Part shown: positions 52,392 to 60,723 of the stretch, one piece after another
Position numbering within the stretch: the first letter of the stretch is position 1
Layout: each line of letters begins with the position of its first letter
Assembly: GCF_000284035.1 (NCBI RefSeq)
Contig: NC_016887.1
Span: 62,001-126,000 of the forward strand
Direction of reading: 5' to 3'
From: Nocardia cyriacigeorgica GUH-2
GTDB lineage: Bacteria > Actinomycetota > Actinomycetes > Mycobacteriales > Mycobacteriaceae
Length of the DNA: 64,000 nt
The notes under the pieces: generated by a model
Seen by the model: the letters and a program-made list of their open reading frames with translations, nothing else
What the model was told of the DNA's origin: nothing
Database searches by the model: none
Made by a program: the position numbers and the translations under genes

Positions 52392-54239
52392 GTGTTGTCT
52401 AGGCTGTCGTTCGTGCGAGGAATCGGGTCTCGCGGCGATACCCGAACCCGGGTGCGGGCCGCGTCTGCGTTGGCGACGGCCATGGTCATGTCCAGGACCA
52501 CCGGGGCCTTCTATGTCATGGGCGGTGCGCTCGGGCTGATCATCACCGCGGTCGCGCCCGGCGACGAGGGCAACCGCCCGCTGGTTGGCAGTGCCGCCGC
52601 GGTGGCGTTGCTGCTGGGTATCAGCCTGCTCGGCTGGGGTCCGCGGCTGCCGCACAGCATCCACCACGGCTACGTCGCCATCGCGACGATCCTGGTGACC
52701 ATAGCCGTCTATGCCTTCCCGAACACCGTCGGTGCGATCACCCTTGCCTCGTTCTATGTGTTCGTCGCCTGCGATGCCGCCTTGTTCTTCGTCTGGCCGC
52801 TTGCCATGTCGCATATCGCGCTGGCCATGGCGTTGTGCCTGTGGGTGTTGCCGACCCGCGAGGGTCTGCCGTGGTGGTCGGGTCTGATCCCGGCCGGGGT
52901 GACCTTCGGGGTCGGCGTCGTCGTCGGGATTCTGACCCGGATGGCGTCGGAGGCCGATATCGATGTGCTCACCGGTTTGCTGAACCGTCGCGGTTTCGAC
53001 CGCGCCCTCAATACCGCGATCGAGAACGCCACCCGCTCCGAGGAAGGGCTGGCGCTGGTGCTGGTCGACCTCGACCGGTTCCAGAAGGTCAACGATCATC
53101 TCGGGCACCGCGCCGGTGACGCTGTCCTGCAGCGGGTGGCCGACACCTGGGGCAAGCTGCTCGCGCCCGATCAGCGGCTGGCCCGCTACGGCGGCGACGT
53201 TTTCGCGCTGCTGCTGCCCGGCACCACCGAACAGGCCGCGATCCTGCTGACCGAACAGTTGCGCGCCGCCGTCACCACCGGCTGTTCGGCCGGTGTGACG
53301 TCCTGGCAGCCGGGCGAATCCGGATCGCTGCTGGTCAGCCGCGCCGACGTGGGGCTGTACCGGGCCAAGCAGGCCGGGCGCAACCGCACCGTGCTGGAAT
53401 CGTCTCGGCAGTTGCCGCTGGCGGTGGAGCTGCGCGAGGCCATCGACCGCGGCGCGCTCGACGTGCACTACCAGCCGATCGTCAGCCTGAGCGAGGGCGG
53501 CGGTAAGGCGGTCGGGGTGGAGGCGCTGCTGCGCTGGTCGTCGAGCGCGCAGCCCGATGTCACCACCGAGGGCCTGATCCGGGTGGCCGAGGAATACGAC
53601 CTCATCTCCGACCTGGACGAGCTGGTGCTGCGCCGGGCCTGCGCCGACGCCGCGCGGTTGCAGGAGACCTTCGCCCAGCTCGATCTCACGCTCAACGTCA
53701 ACGTCAGCGGGCTGGAGCTGGCCGAAACCGGGTACGCCGACCGCGTCACCGGAATCCTGGAGAGCACCGGCTGGCCCGCCGATCAGCTGGTGCTGGAGGT
53801 GACCGAGAGCGAACTGGCCGCCGAATCCCAGACCGCCATCGCGAATCTGCACACCCTGCGCGACCGTGGGGTGCGCATCGCCATCGACGATTTCGGCACC
53901 GGCTACTCCTCGCTGAGCCGGTTGGCCGCGCTGCCCAGCGACATCATCAAGGTCGACCAGTCGTTCGTGGCCGCGATCCGCTCCGATTCGCCCGCGCCGC
54001 CGCTGCTCGGGGTGATCGCGGCGCTGAGCAAATCGCTGGACCTGCAGGTCATCGCCGAGGGTGTGGAGACCGAATATCAGGCGGCCGTGCTCACCGAGCT
54101 GGGTTTCGCGCTGGCGCAGGGCTACCACTACAGCGATTCGCATCCGGTCGCCGAACTGATCAGCGACCTGAACCAGAATCAGGGCCGCGTCGGTCCCGGC
54201 GCGGACGCCGATCGCAACGGCTGGGTCCCGCTCGGCTGA
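52392..54239 (+). CDS. GGDEF(degenerate)-EAL protein, c-di-GMP phosphodiesterase
   Basis: About 615 residues. The N-terminal 180 residues have about six transmembrane helices. The GGDEF domain (about 190-340) has ADIDVLTGLLNRRGFDRALN but its signature reads GGDVF (Val for the catalytic Glu), so cyclase activity is probably lost. The EAL domain (about 375-600) is intact: VGVEALLRW, EVTESEL, IDDFGTGYSSLSRL, KVDQSF and AEGVETE supply the catalytic Glu, metal ligands and Lys. It should hydrolyse c-di-GMP, with the GGDVF domain perhaps binding GTP to regulate it. Start GTG 52392 (or TTG 52395) follows a GGGGGG stretch. Confidence 0.92.
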   Translation: MLSRLSFVRGIGSRGDTRTRVRAASALATAMVMSRTTGAFYVMGGALGLIITAVAPGDEGNRPLVGSAAAVALLLGISLLGWGPRLPHSIHHGYVAIATILVTIAVYAFPNTVGAITLASFYVFVACDAALFFVWPLAMSHIALAMALCLWVLPTREGLPWWSGLIPAGVTFGVGVVVGILTRMASEADIDVLTGLLNRRGFDRALNTAIENATRSEEGLALVLVDLDRFQKVNDHLGHRAGDAVLQRVADTWGKLLAPDQRLARYGGDVFALLLPGTTEQAAILLTEQLRAAVTTGCSAGVTSWQPGESGSLLVSRADVGLYRAKQAGRNRTVLESSRQLPLAVELREAIDRGALDVHYQPIVSLSEGGGKAVGVEALLRWSSSAQPDVTTEGLIRVAEEYDLISDLDELVLRRACADAARLQETFAQLDLTLNVNVSGLELAETGYADRVTGILESTGWPADQLVLEVTESELAAESQTAIANLHTLRDRGVRIAIDDFGTGYSSLSRLAALPSDIIKVDQSFVAAIRSDSPAPPLLGVIAALSKSLDLQVIAEGVETEYQAAVLTELGFALAQGYHYSDSHPVAELISDLNQNQGRVGPGADADRNGWVPLG

Positions 54240-54342
54240 AAATCCCTTGACCGCCCGCGCGGCCGAAGGCGATGCTGATCACATGCGTTTACTCGTCTAC
54301 GGCTGTTGATTCGGCCCCGGCAGGCCTGCCGAACCGATCGGC

Positions 54343-55683
54343 ATGCGTGCGCTGACCGTACGGGCGGTACTGTTCGCCGGTCTCGGTGATTTCTTCCCGC
54401 TCTACGCCATCTATGCCCTGCTGTTCGCCGACCACGGCCTGAACGCCGGGCAGATCTCCTCGCTGTTCGCGCTCTGGTCCGCGACGGCGTTCCTGCTGGA
54501 AGTGCCCTCGGGTGCGTGGGCCGACACGGTGTCGCGGCGCGGACTGCTCGTGCTGAGCGGCGTGCTGCTCACCACCGGTTTCACGCTGTGGACGGTACTG
54601 CCGAGCTACCTCGGCTTCGCCGCCGGATTCGTGGTGTGGGGTGTGTCGGGAGCGCTGCGGTCGGGAACATTCGAGGCGCTGCTCTACGACGAACTCAGCC
54701 TGCGCGGCGAACCGTCGGCGTTCCCGCGCATCCTCGGATACACCAGGGCGGGCACCGAAATCGCGGTCCTCATCGCCATCCTCGCCGCAACCCCGCTGTA
54801 CCTGATCGGCGGATATCCGCTGATCGGCTGGGTGAGTGTGGCGATGGCGGCCGCGCATACCTGCGTCGCGCTCAGCCTTCCCGGTGCACCGAAGGCGGTG
54901 TCGGCGGGTGATGTGGAGGAGTTGGAAGAGGACCCGACCAGTGCATCGGTCGCCCCCGCCGCCGGGTCGCCGGCAAAAGCGATCACCCCCGCGCCGCAGC
55001 GGACGGCGCCGACGCCATCCGACGGGCCGATCACGCGATATCTGGCCATGCTGCGTTCAGGACTGGCCGAGGCGACGCGGATCAAGAGCGTGCGCAACGG
55101 CGTGGTGCTCGGCGCGCTGCTGTACGGCATCACCGCCTTCGACGAGTATTTCGCGCTGGTCGCCGGGGAGGCCGGTGTCGCAACAGCGGTTGTTCCGGTG
55201 CTGGTGGCGATCACGGTGGTCGGCTCGCTGATCGGCTCGGTCACGGCAGGACGGACCGAGACGATGCGGGCTCGCACCATGGGAATCGCCGTAGCGGTCG
55301 CGGGCGCATTGTTCATCGCCGGTGCCGTGGTCGTCGGGCTGGCAGCGCGCTGGCCTGCGGCACTGTATGTGCTCGCGGGTTCGGGGTTCGTCGCGCTGGG
55401 CGTGTCCTACGGCGTGATCTACAACGCGAGCGTCGTCGCGGCGGCCCGATTGCAGGACGCCATCGAAGGCCCGGCGCGGGCGACGGTGACCTCTGTGTCC
55501 GGGCTGCTGTCGGAGGTCGTCTCGCTCGCGGCCTTCGGCTTCGTGGCACTGGTGACGGTGTGGTTGTCGATGTCGGCCACCGTCGCGCTGCTCGGCCTCG
55601 GCGTGCTCGCGATCGCCGCGGTGACACCGGCCTGGCTGCCGCGCCGGCCCGCACCGTCGAGTTCGACAGGCCATGGCCGGTGA
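54343..55683 (+). CDS. MFS transporter
   Basis: A 446-residue membrane protein with about 12 helices. The first half shows LFALWSATAFLLEVPSGAWA followed by DTVSRRG, the loop 2-3 Gly-x3-Asp-x2-Arg-Arg signature; a cytoplasmic Pro/Ala/Thr loop (about 185-225) separates the halves, and the second half contains VRNGVVLGALLYGITAFDEY. It is a drug or metabolite exporter of unassigned substrate. It begins about 100 bp after the GGDEF-EAL gene and has no obvious functional partner. Confidence 0.9.
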   Translation: MRALTVRAVLFAGLGDFFPLYAIYALLFADHGLNAGQISSLFALWSATAFLLEVPSGAWADTVSRRGLLVLSGVLLTTGFTLWTVLPSYLGFAAGFVVWGVSGALRSGTFEALLYDELSLRGEPSAFPRILGYTRAGTEIAVLIAILAATPLYLIGGYPLIGWVSVAMAAAHTCVALSLPGAPKAVSAGDVEELEEDPTSASVAPAAGSPAKAITPAPQRTAPTPSDGPITRYLAMLRSGLAEATRIKSVRNGVVLGALLYGITAFDEYFALVAGEAGVATAVVPVLVAITVVGSLIGSVTAGRTETMRARTMGIAVAVAGALFIAGAVVVGLAARWPAALYVLAGSGFVALGVSYGVIYNASVVAAARLQDAIEGPARATVTSVSGLLSEVVSLAAFGFVALVTVWLSMSATVALLGLGVLAIAAVTPAWLPRRPAPSSSTGHGR

Positions 55684-55977
55684 TGCGCGGTGACCAGCGC
55701 AAACCCCGGCCGCGAGGTCGGTGGCCGACCACGATCGTCACCACCGTGGAGTCGGCCGACCGTGGAGTCGCGGGATTCGGTGACGTCGGCGGTGCTGACG
55801 CTCCTCGAGCTGCTGTGGCCTGGCCAGCAGACGATTGCGCAGCTCGGCGTCGAGGCACGGCCGTGGCGGATGATGCCACGCGGGGCCGGTGCCGCCGTGA
55901 CACCGGCCTGGTTGCGGTGGAGTCGCGCGGCGCACCGGCTGCACGGCGTACCGCTGTCCCGGGGATAGGGTGGCGCG
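55684..55977 (+). other. Intergenic region, 294 bp, with possible MFS remnant
   Basis: A 92-codon frame (55690-55968) has no ribosome binding site and little domain character. It contains AAVTPAWL, identical to the end of the MFS protein upstream; the underlying 15 bp GTGACACCGGCCTGG occur at 55621-55635 and 55897-55911. It may be a decayed fragment from a duplication rather than a gene. Confidence 0.35.
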
Positions 55978-56949
55978 GTGGTGCACAGGCGGCTGGGACT
56001 GGGGCTCGGGATGTCCATCGGGGCCGGTGTCGCGGTGCAGGCCAGGATCAACGGTGCGCTGGGGGAGCGGCTGCACGATGGGATCGCCGCCGCGGTGGTC
56101 AGTTTCGGCACCGGGCTGCTGGTGCTGGCCGTCGCGTTCGTGTGCTCGCGGACCCTGCGTGACGGTCTCGGCAAGGTGCGCCGGGCGGTGGCGGCGGGCG
56201 AGCTGCGGCCCTGGCAGTTGCTCGGCGGGTTGTGCGGTGCGGCGTTCGTCGCCAGTCAGGGACTCACCATCACCGCGCTCGGTGTCACCGCGTTCACGGT
56301 GGCCGTGGTGGCGGGTCAGCTGCTGAGCAGCCTGGTCGTGGATCGGCTGGGGCTCGCGCCGAACGGACGCACCCCGGTGACGTTGCGCCGCGTCAGCGCC
56401 GCCGCACTCGGCGTCTTCGCCGTTGCCCTCGCCGGACTCGGTAGCTCGCAGGTCAGCGGCGCGCTGTCGGCGCCCGGTGCCATCGCCGAAGTCCCACCGG
56501 CGGTGCTGATCCTCGTTCCCGCCCTTGCGGGCATCGGCTTGGCCTGGCAGCAGGCGGTGAACGGTCGCGTCGGCGCGGTCGGTGGCCCGTTCCCCGCGAC
56601 CGGCATCAACTTCGCCGTCGGTCTCCTCGGCTTGCTGGCCGTCGAGGCGGTGGTGGTGGCAGGCGCCGGACTACCCAGCGAATTCCCCACCGACCCATGG
56701 CTTTACCTCGGTGGCGTCATCGGCGTGGTCTTCATCGCGCTCGCCGTTCTGGTCGTTCGTTGGATCGGCGTGCTACTCCTCGGCCTCACCTCGGTCGCGG
56801 GCCAACTCCTCGCCTCGGTAGCCCTCGACGTCGCCATCCCCACCGGCGCGGGCCTCTCGATCACCGCCCTCATCGGCTGTGCGCTCACGCTGGCCGCGGT
56901 CGGCCTGGCGACCGGCCGCCCAGGCCTTCGCTCGGAACAACGCGGGTGA
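55978..56949 (+). CDS. DMT-family (YdcZ/DUF606) transporter
   Basis: A 323-residue membrane protein with ten helices in two repeated halves (GMSIGAGVAVQARINGALGE at the start of the first; LAGIGLAWQQAVNGRVGAVG at the start of the second), the inverted repeats of the DUF606/YdcZ branch of the drug/metabolite transporter superfamily. No substrate is known. The gene has its own GTG start at 55978 and is not clearly in an operon. Helices VTAFTVAVVAGQLLSSLVVD and GVLLLGLTSVAGQLLASVAL are near-repeats of each other. Confidence 0.88.
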   Translation: MVHRRLGLGLGMSIGAGVAVQARINGALGERLHDGIAAAVVSFGTGLLVLAVAFVCSRTLRDGLGKVRRAVAAGELRPWQLLGGLCGAAFVASQGLTITALGVTAFTVAVVAGQLLSSLVVDRLGLAPNGRTPVTLRRVSAAALGVFAVALAGLGSSQVSGALSAPGAIAEVPPAVLILVPALAGIGLAWQQAVNGRVGAVGGPFPATGINFAVGLLGLLAVEAVVVAGAGLPSEFPTDPWLYLGGVIGVVFIALAVLVVRWIGVLLLGLTSVAGQLLASVALDVAIPTGAGLSITALIGCALTLAAVGLATGRPGLRSEQRG

Positions 56950-57072
56950 CCGTGCCGGACACAGGCGCTCCGACTCGGCCAGTCCGGATTCGTGCGCGGC
57001 CGTCGCGGCACACCCACCCGCGCACCCGAACAGCTCGGGCGATCAGGATGTCCGCCGACCTGGCGATCCGGC

Positions 57073-58611
57073 TCAGACGAGTTTGCGCGAGCGCAGCTCA
57101 TGCCCCTTCGAGGTCTTGCAGCGCCCCGATTCCAGGTCCCACTGCCAGCCGTGCAGGTTGCAGGTGAGGGTGTTGCCTTCGACGACGCCGAACTTGGACA
57201 GGTCGGCCTTCAGGTGCGGGCAACGGCGCTGCACTTCCCAGCCGTCGAGCTCGGTGGACGCGGAGTCGTCGTGCGCCTCGGCGAACCAGCCGTCGGCGTA
57301 GGCGATGCGCTCGTCGGTGAGGCATTTGAAGAACGTGTAGAGGAACTCGTTGTACCCGCCGATGCGCCAGGCCTGGAAGCGGGTGGACAGGAAGATGGTG
57401 TTCACCCAGTCCGGCTCGTTGTCGCGCAGCACGGTGCGCACCAGCTCCGGGGCGATGCGGAAGCCGTAGCGGTACTTGCCCTCGCCCTCGATCGGGCCGC
57501 GGACCAGGCGCTTCGGGAAGTCGAGCACCACGGTTTCCTCGCCGATCACCAGCCCGACGGGGTAGCCGATGCCATCACAGATCAGATCGCTCTGCGCCAT
57601 GATCGGCTCGAACAGCGCCTTCAGCGGTTCCAGCAGCGAGCCTTCGCCGGTGGCCCAGGAGGCCTTCTCGGCCGCGAGTACCGGCGCCATCCGCTGGGCC
57701 ATCCGCTCGATGTAACCGGCCTTGTCGTCGTAGATTTCGGCCGGGTCGAACGGGTGGGTCAGCTCCAGTTCGGCGCCGCGCACATCGGCCACCGATCCGG
57801 GGATCATCAGCACGCCGCCGTCATTGCCGTGGATCCGCATCTGCTCCAGGAACACCATCTGATCAGGGAAGATGTTGCCCTCGTCGCCGCGGTCGTCGTT
57901 GAGGTAGCGCAGTTCGTCGTCGAGGAAGACCGGCGGGCCGGCCGAGGGCACCACCCAGGTCGCGCCGACCTGCTCGATGTAGCTGCGGGCCCGGTCCATC
58001 CCCCGCTGACGCTTCTGCTTGCCGAAGTTGGCCTTGGTCCGGCTGGGGATGTCGTACACCATCGGGTACCAGATTGCGCCCGAGTACTGCAGCAGATGGA
58101 TGTCGACGTGCCCGAACGCGTCGTGCAACACGTCCATATCCACCGGGCGCGCGTCGTTCATGTTGAAGCAGGTGGTCTCGCCGTCGGAGACGACCAGTCC
58201 GGAGTCGCCGATCGGGCCGTCGGCCGGTGCGCGCAGGGCGATGATCATGATGTCCAGCTCGCCGCCGGGCCCGGTCACCGTGTGCTTGACCGAATCCTCG
58301 GTCTCGAAGAACTTGTGGAAGCCCAGCTTCTCCAGCTCACGGCGCAGATCCGGGACCGGGTAGTCCGGCAGCAGGACGGTGGCGTCCTTGTTGACGTGCT
58401 CGGCCAGATTCTTGGCGTCGAAGTGGTCGCGGTGCAGATGCGAGACGTAGAGGAAGTCGCAGTTGCCGAGGGTGTCCCAGTCGAGCTGGGAATTGTCCGG
58501 GAACGGGAACCAGGACCCGAAGTAGGCGGGGTTCACCCAGGGATCGCAGAGAATCGACCCGGCCGTCGTCTGGATATGGAAACCCGCATGTCCGACGCTG
58601 GTGATCTGCAC
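57073..58611 (-). CDS. MBL-fold hydrolase fused to Rieske domain (Rv3818-like)
   Basis: A 512-residue fusion from GTG 58611, which has AGGAACAAG just upstream; a longer frame to 58716 lacks such a site. The N-terminal metallo-beta-lactamase part has GHAGFHIQTTAGSILCDPW and YVSHLHRDHFDAKNLA (HxHxDH). The C-terminal 90 residues form a Rieske [2Fe-2S] site: CPHLKADLSKFG (Cys-x-His) and LTCNLHGWQWDL (Cys-x2-His). The homologue in M. tuberculosis is Rv3818. The reaction is not established; the combination suggests a redox-coupled hydrolase or oxygenase acting on a polar lipid or sugar. Confidence 0.92.
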   Translation of the reverse strand: MQITSVGHAGFHIQTTAGSILCDPWVNPAYFGSWFPFPDNSQLDWDTLGNCDFLYVSHLHRDHFDAKNLAEHVNKDATVLLPDYPVPDLRRELEKLGFHKFFETEDSVKHTVTGPGGELDIMIIALRAPADGPIGDSGLVVSDGETTCFNMNDARPVDMDVLHDAFGHVDIHLLQYSGAIWYPMVYDIPSRTKANFGKQKRQRGMDRARSYIEQVGATWVVPSAGPPVFLDDELRYLNDDRGDEGNIFPDQMVFLEQMRIHGNDGGVLMIPGSVADVRGAELELTHPFDPAEIYDDKAGYIERMAQRMAPVLAAEKASWATGEGSLLEPLKALFEPIMAQSDLICDGIGYPVGLVIGEETVVLDFPKRLVRGPIEGEGKYRYGFRIAPELVRTVLRDNEPDWVNTIFLSTRFQAWRIGGYNEFLYTFFKCLTDERIAYADGWFAEAHDDSASTELDGWEVQRRCPHLKADLSKFGVVEGNTLTCNLHGWQWDLESGRCKTSKGHELRSRKLV

Positions 58612-58672
58612 GAGCTTGTTCCTCCTGAACCGCGGTGTTTCCGTACTGTCAGCCGGTCGTCCAGGGTAGTCG

Positions 58673-59623
58673 CTACGGCGAGACGTCTCCGATGCAGTAG
58701 CCGTCGGCTCCCTCACGCAAGGTGAAGGTCCGGGTCTGCGTCACACCCGAGGAGTTGGTGACCGGCACCTGAACCGTCACGTATCCGGCCCGCAGCGCCC
58801 GCGAACTGATCTGCTGATCGGCGAAGGCGGTGGTACCGGTGAGCCGGCCCGGATTATTGGCCAGCGGCGCCGGGATCGGCGTGCCGGTGCCCTGCGGATC
58901 CCAGGTGGCCGGGTTCGCCTTGCAGATCAGTGGGTGAGTGCCTTCCTGGTCGGACGGGTCCAGCGGCTTGCCGATGAGCCGGGCGAGGTAGCGGCGCACG
59001 GTATGGCGGGCGTCGGCGTCGTCGTAGCCGGGTTCGGTACCCGCCGCGAAGACCCGGGGGCAGGCGTACCCGGTGGCCACGGCCGCCCGATCCACGGTGA
59101 CGGTGGTGCCCGCGCCGCGCCAGATGATGACGTCATCGGTGACGTTGCCCGGCTGGGCGAGCGCGGCCAGTACCGGCTGTGGATCGGCATACATTTCGGC
59201 CACCGTCAGCGGCGGCAGTGTCCAGCAGGTGCTCTGGAGCTGGGCGATGGTGCTGTTCTCCAGGTCGACGGCCCAGCGCTGCACCGCGGCCGCCGCCTCG
59301 GGGACACCGGGCACCGCACCGACCGGGGGAGCGTCGGCGGGGACCGGGGGTGCGGCGGGCGTGGTCGTCATCGGGGGCTGGGACGGGATCGCCGCGGGTG
59401 GGGTGGTGGCGGTGACGGAGTCGCTGCCGCCCGCGCCGTCGCCCGGGATCCCGGAGGCCGAATCGCATCCGGCCAGCAGCGCCGCGCCGGCGAGGGCTAC
59501 GGCTGCGAACGCTGCTCGACGTGTACCGCTGGCCCGATGTGCGCCGCCCGCACCGTGATCGGCGTGCGAGGCGTGACGGATGTCCTGCGATACGGGCTCG
59601 GCGCGGTCCACTGCGGAGATCAC
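58673..59623 (-). CDS. Lipoprotein with Pro-rich tether, function unknown
   Basis: A 316-residue lipoprotein. An approximately 35-residue cytoplasmic head precedes a hydrophobic segment with lipobox LLAGC (AALLAGCDSASG). A Pro/Ala/Thr linker (about 60-105) leads to a globular part with Cys residues (QLQSTCWTLPPLTVAEMYAD, ATGYACPRVFAAGTEPGYDD, THPLICKANPATWDPQ, DGYCIGDVSP), probably forming disulfides. GTG 59623 overlaps its AGGAAAGG site; GTG 59611 is also possible. No family known to me. It ends at a converging point with the Rieske gene start region, only 62 bp away. Confidence 0.75.
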   Translation of the reverse strand: MISAVDRAEPVSQDIRHASHADHGAGGAHRASGTRRAAFAAVALAGAALLAGCDSASGIPGDGAGGSDSVTATTPPAAIPSQPPMTTTPAAPPVPADAPPVGAVPGVPEAAAAVQRWAVDLENSTIAQLQSTCWTLPPLTVAEMYADPQPVLAALAQPGNVTDDVIIWRGAGTTVTVDRAAVATGYACPRVFAAGTEPGYDDADARHTVRRYLARLIGKPLDPSDQEGTHPLICKANPATWDPQGTGTPIPAPLANNPGRLTGTTAFADQQISSRALRAGYVTVQVPVTNSSGVTQTRTFTLREGADGYCIGDVSP

Positions 59624-59722
59624 CTTTCCTCATGCGTGACTGGGGTCGATCACCCTGTGCCTACGGCGCGCACTACCGCCGCACTGCCGGATCGGCCGGG
59701 CAGCGACTACGCTAGCGGAATT

Positions 59723-60484
59723 GTGGAACCCGTCTACCGGACGATCATCGGCCTGGCCCGAACCGTCTTCTTCGTTGAAGGTCTGAAGTTCACCGTCACC
59801 GGCGATGAACACATCCCCGCGTCCGGTGGTGCCGTCTTGGCGGTGAACCACACCGGATACATGGACTTCACCTATGCCGGACTGCCGGTGCGCACGCCCA
59901 AGCGCTACATCCGGTTCATGGCCAAGAAAGAGGTCTTCGACAACAAGATCTCCGGCCCGATCATGCGCGCGCTCAAGCACATTCCGGTCGATCGGTCCGC
60001 CGGCGCCGACTCCTACAAGGCCGCCGTCGAATACCTGCGCCGCGGCGAGCTGGTGGGCGTGTACCCGGAGGCGACGATCAGTCGCAGCTTCGAGATCAAG
60101 GAATTCAAGTCCGGCGCTGCCCGCATGGCCATCGAGGCCGATGTGCCGATCATCCCGATCGTCATCTGGGGCGCGCAGCGGGTGTGGACCAAGGGCTTCC
60201 CGAAGCGGTTGGGCCGCACCAACACTCCGATCTCCATCGCCGTCGGCGAACCCATCCAGCCGTATGAGCCCGCCGCCGAGCTCACCGCGCAACTGCGCTC
60301 GACCATGCAGCGCATGCTGCTCGAGGTGCAGCGCGATTATGAGCACGAGCCCGGCGCCTACTGGGTTCCGGCGCGGCTGGGCGGCAGCGCGCCGACGCTG
60401 GAAGAGGCCGACGCCATGGACTCCGCCGAAGCCGCGGAGAAGGCCGCCGCGCGGGCCGCTCGGAAGAACGCCGCACAGCAGTAG
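59723..60484 (+). CDS. 1-acyl-glycerol-3-phosphate acyltransferase (PlsC-like)
   Basis: A 253-residue acyltransferase from GTG 59723. The catalytic motif NHTGYMDF (NHx4D) is followed by YIRFMAKKEVFDNKISGPIM, VGVYPEATISRSFEIKEFKS (PEATIS for the usual EGTRS) and ADVPIIPIVIWGAQRVWTKG, the substrate and lipid-binding blocks. It likely acylates lysophosphatidic acid in phospholipid synthesis. The region corresponds to the Rv3814c-Rv3816c acyltransferases of M. tuberculosis. The C-terminal Ala/Glu/Arg tail is low complexity. An upstream GTG at 59657 is a possible alternative start. Confidence 0.92.
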   Translation: MEPVYRTIIGLARTVFFVEGLKFTVTGDEHIPASGGAVLAVNHTGYMDFTYAGLPVRTPKRYIRFMAKKEVFDNKISGPIMRALKHIPVDRSAGADSYKAAVEYLRRGELVGVYPEATISRSFEIKEFKSGAARMAIEADVPIIPIVIWGAQRVWTKGFPKRLGRTNTPISIAVGEPIQPYEPAAELTAQLRSTMQRMLLEVQRDYEHEPGAYWVPARLGGSAPTLEEADAMDSAEAAEKAAARAARKNAAQQ

Positions 60485-60591
60485 CTCGGGGGAACGAATG
60501 GGCTGGTGACTAGCCGGTTTGGCAGCCGGCGCCGCTTCCGGCTAAAGTTTGGCGTCGCACGATGGCGGATCAGCCGCCGACGTCGCGACAT

Positions 60592-60664
60592 GCGGATGTA
60601 GCGCAGCTGGTAGCGCATCACCTTGCCAAGGTGAGGGTCGCGGGTTCGAATCCCGTCATCCGCT
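60592..60664 (+). tRNA. tRNA-Gly (GCC anticodon)
   Basis: A 73-nt cloverleaf: acceptor stem GCGGATG pairs with CATCCGC, the anticodon loop reads TTGCCAA within an anticodon stem CACC/GGTG-type pairing (anticodon GCC), and the T arm contains GGGTTCGAATCCC. CCA is not encoded. It reads glycine codons GGC and GGU. It lies in the 239-bp gap between the acyltransferase and copper ATPase genes, followed by a strong terminator. Confidence 0.97.
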
Positions 60665-60674
60665 CTTCGCACCG

Positions 60675-60712
60675 CAACGGGCGGGACGGCCGATCAGCCG
60701 TCCCGCCCGTTG
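60675..60712. terminator. Terminator after tRNA-Gly, shared with copper ATPase gene
   Basis: A perfect 16-bp stem (CAACGGGCGGGACGGC at 60675-60690, complement at 60697-60712) with a 6-nt loop begins 11 bp after the tRNA and ends 12 bp before the stop of the convergent ATPase gene, so it serves both. Confidence 0.93.
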
Positions 60713-60723
60713 CTTGTGTGCTG

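Noticed and set aside
51558..54143. 861-codon open frame on the minus strand opposite serS and the EAL gene
   Set aside because: It spans two well-supported plus-strand genes and has the composition of a GC-rich shadow frame.
55690..55968. 92-codon frame between the two transporter genes
   Set aside because: No ribosome binding site and only a short segment resembles anything, namely the end of the MFS gene; treated as non-genic.
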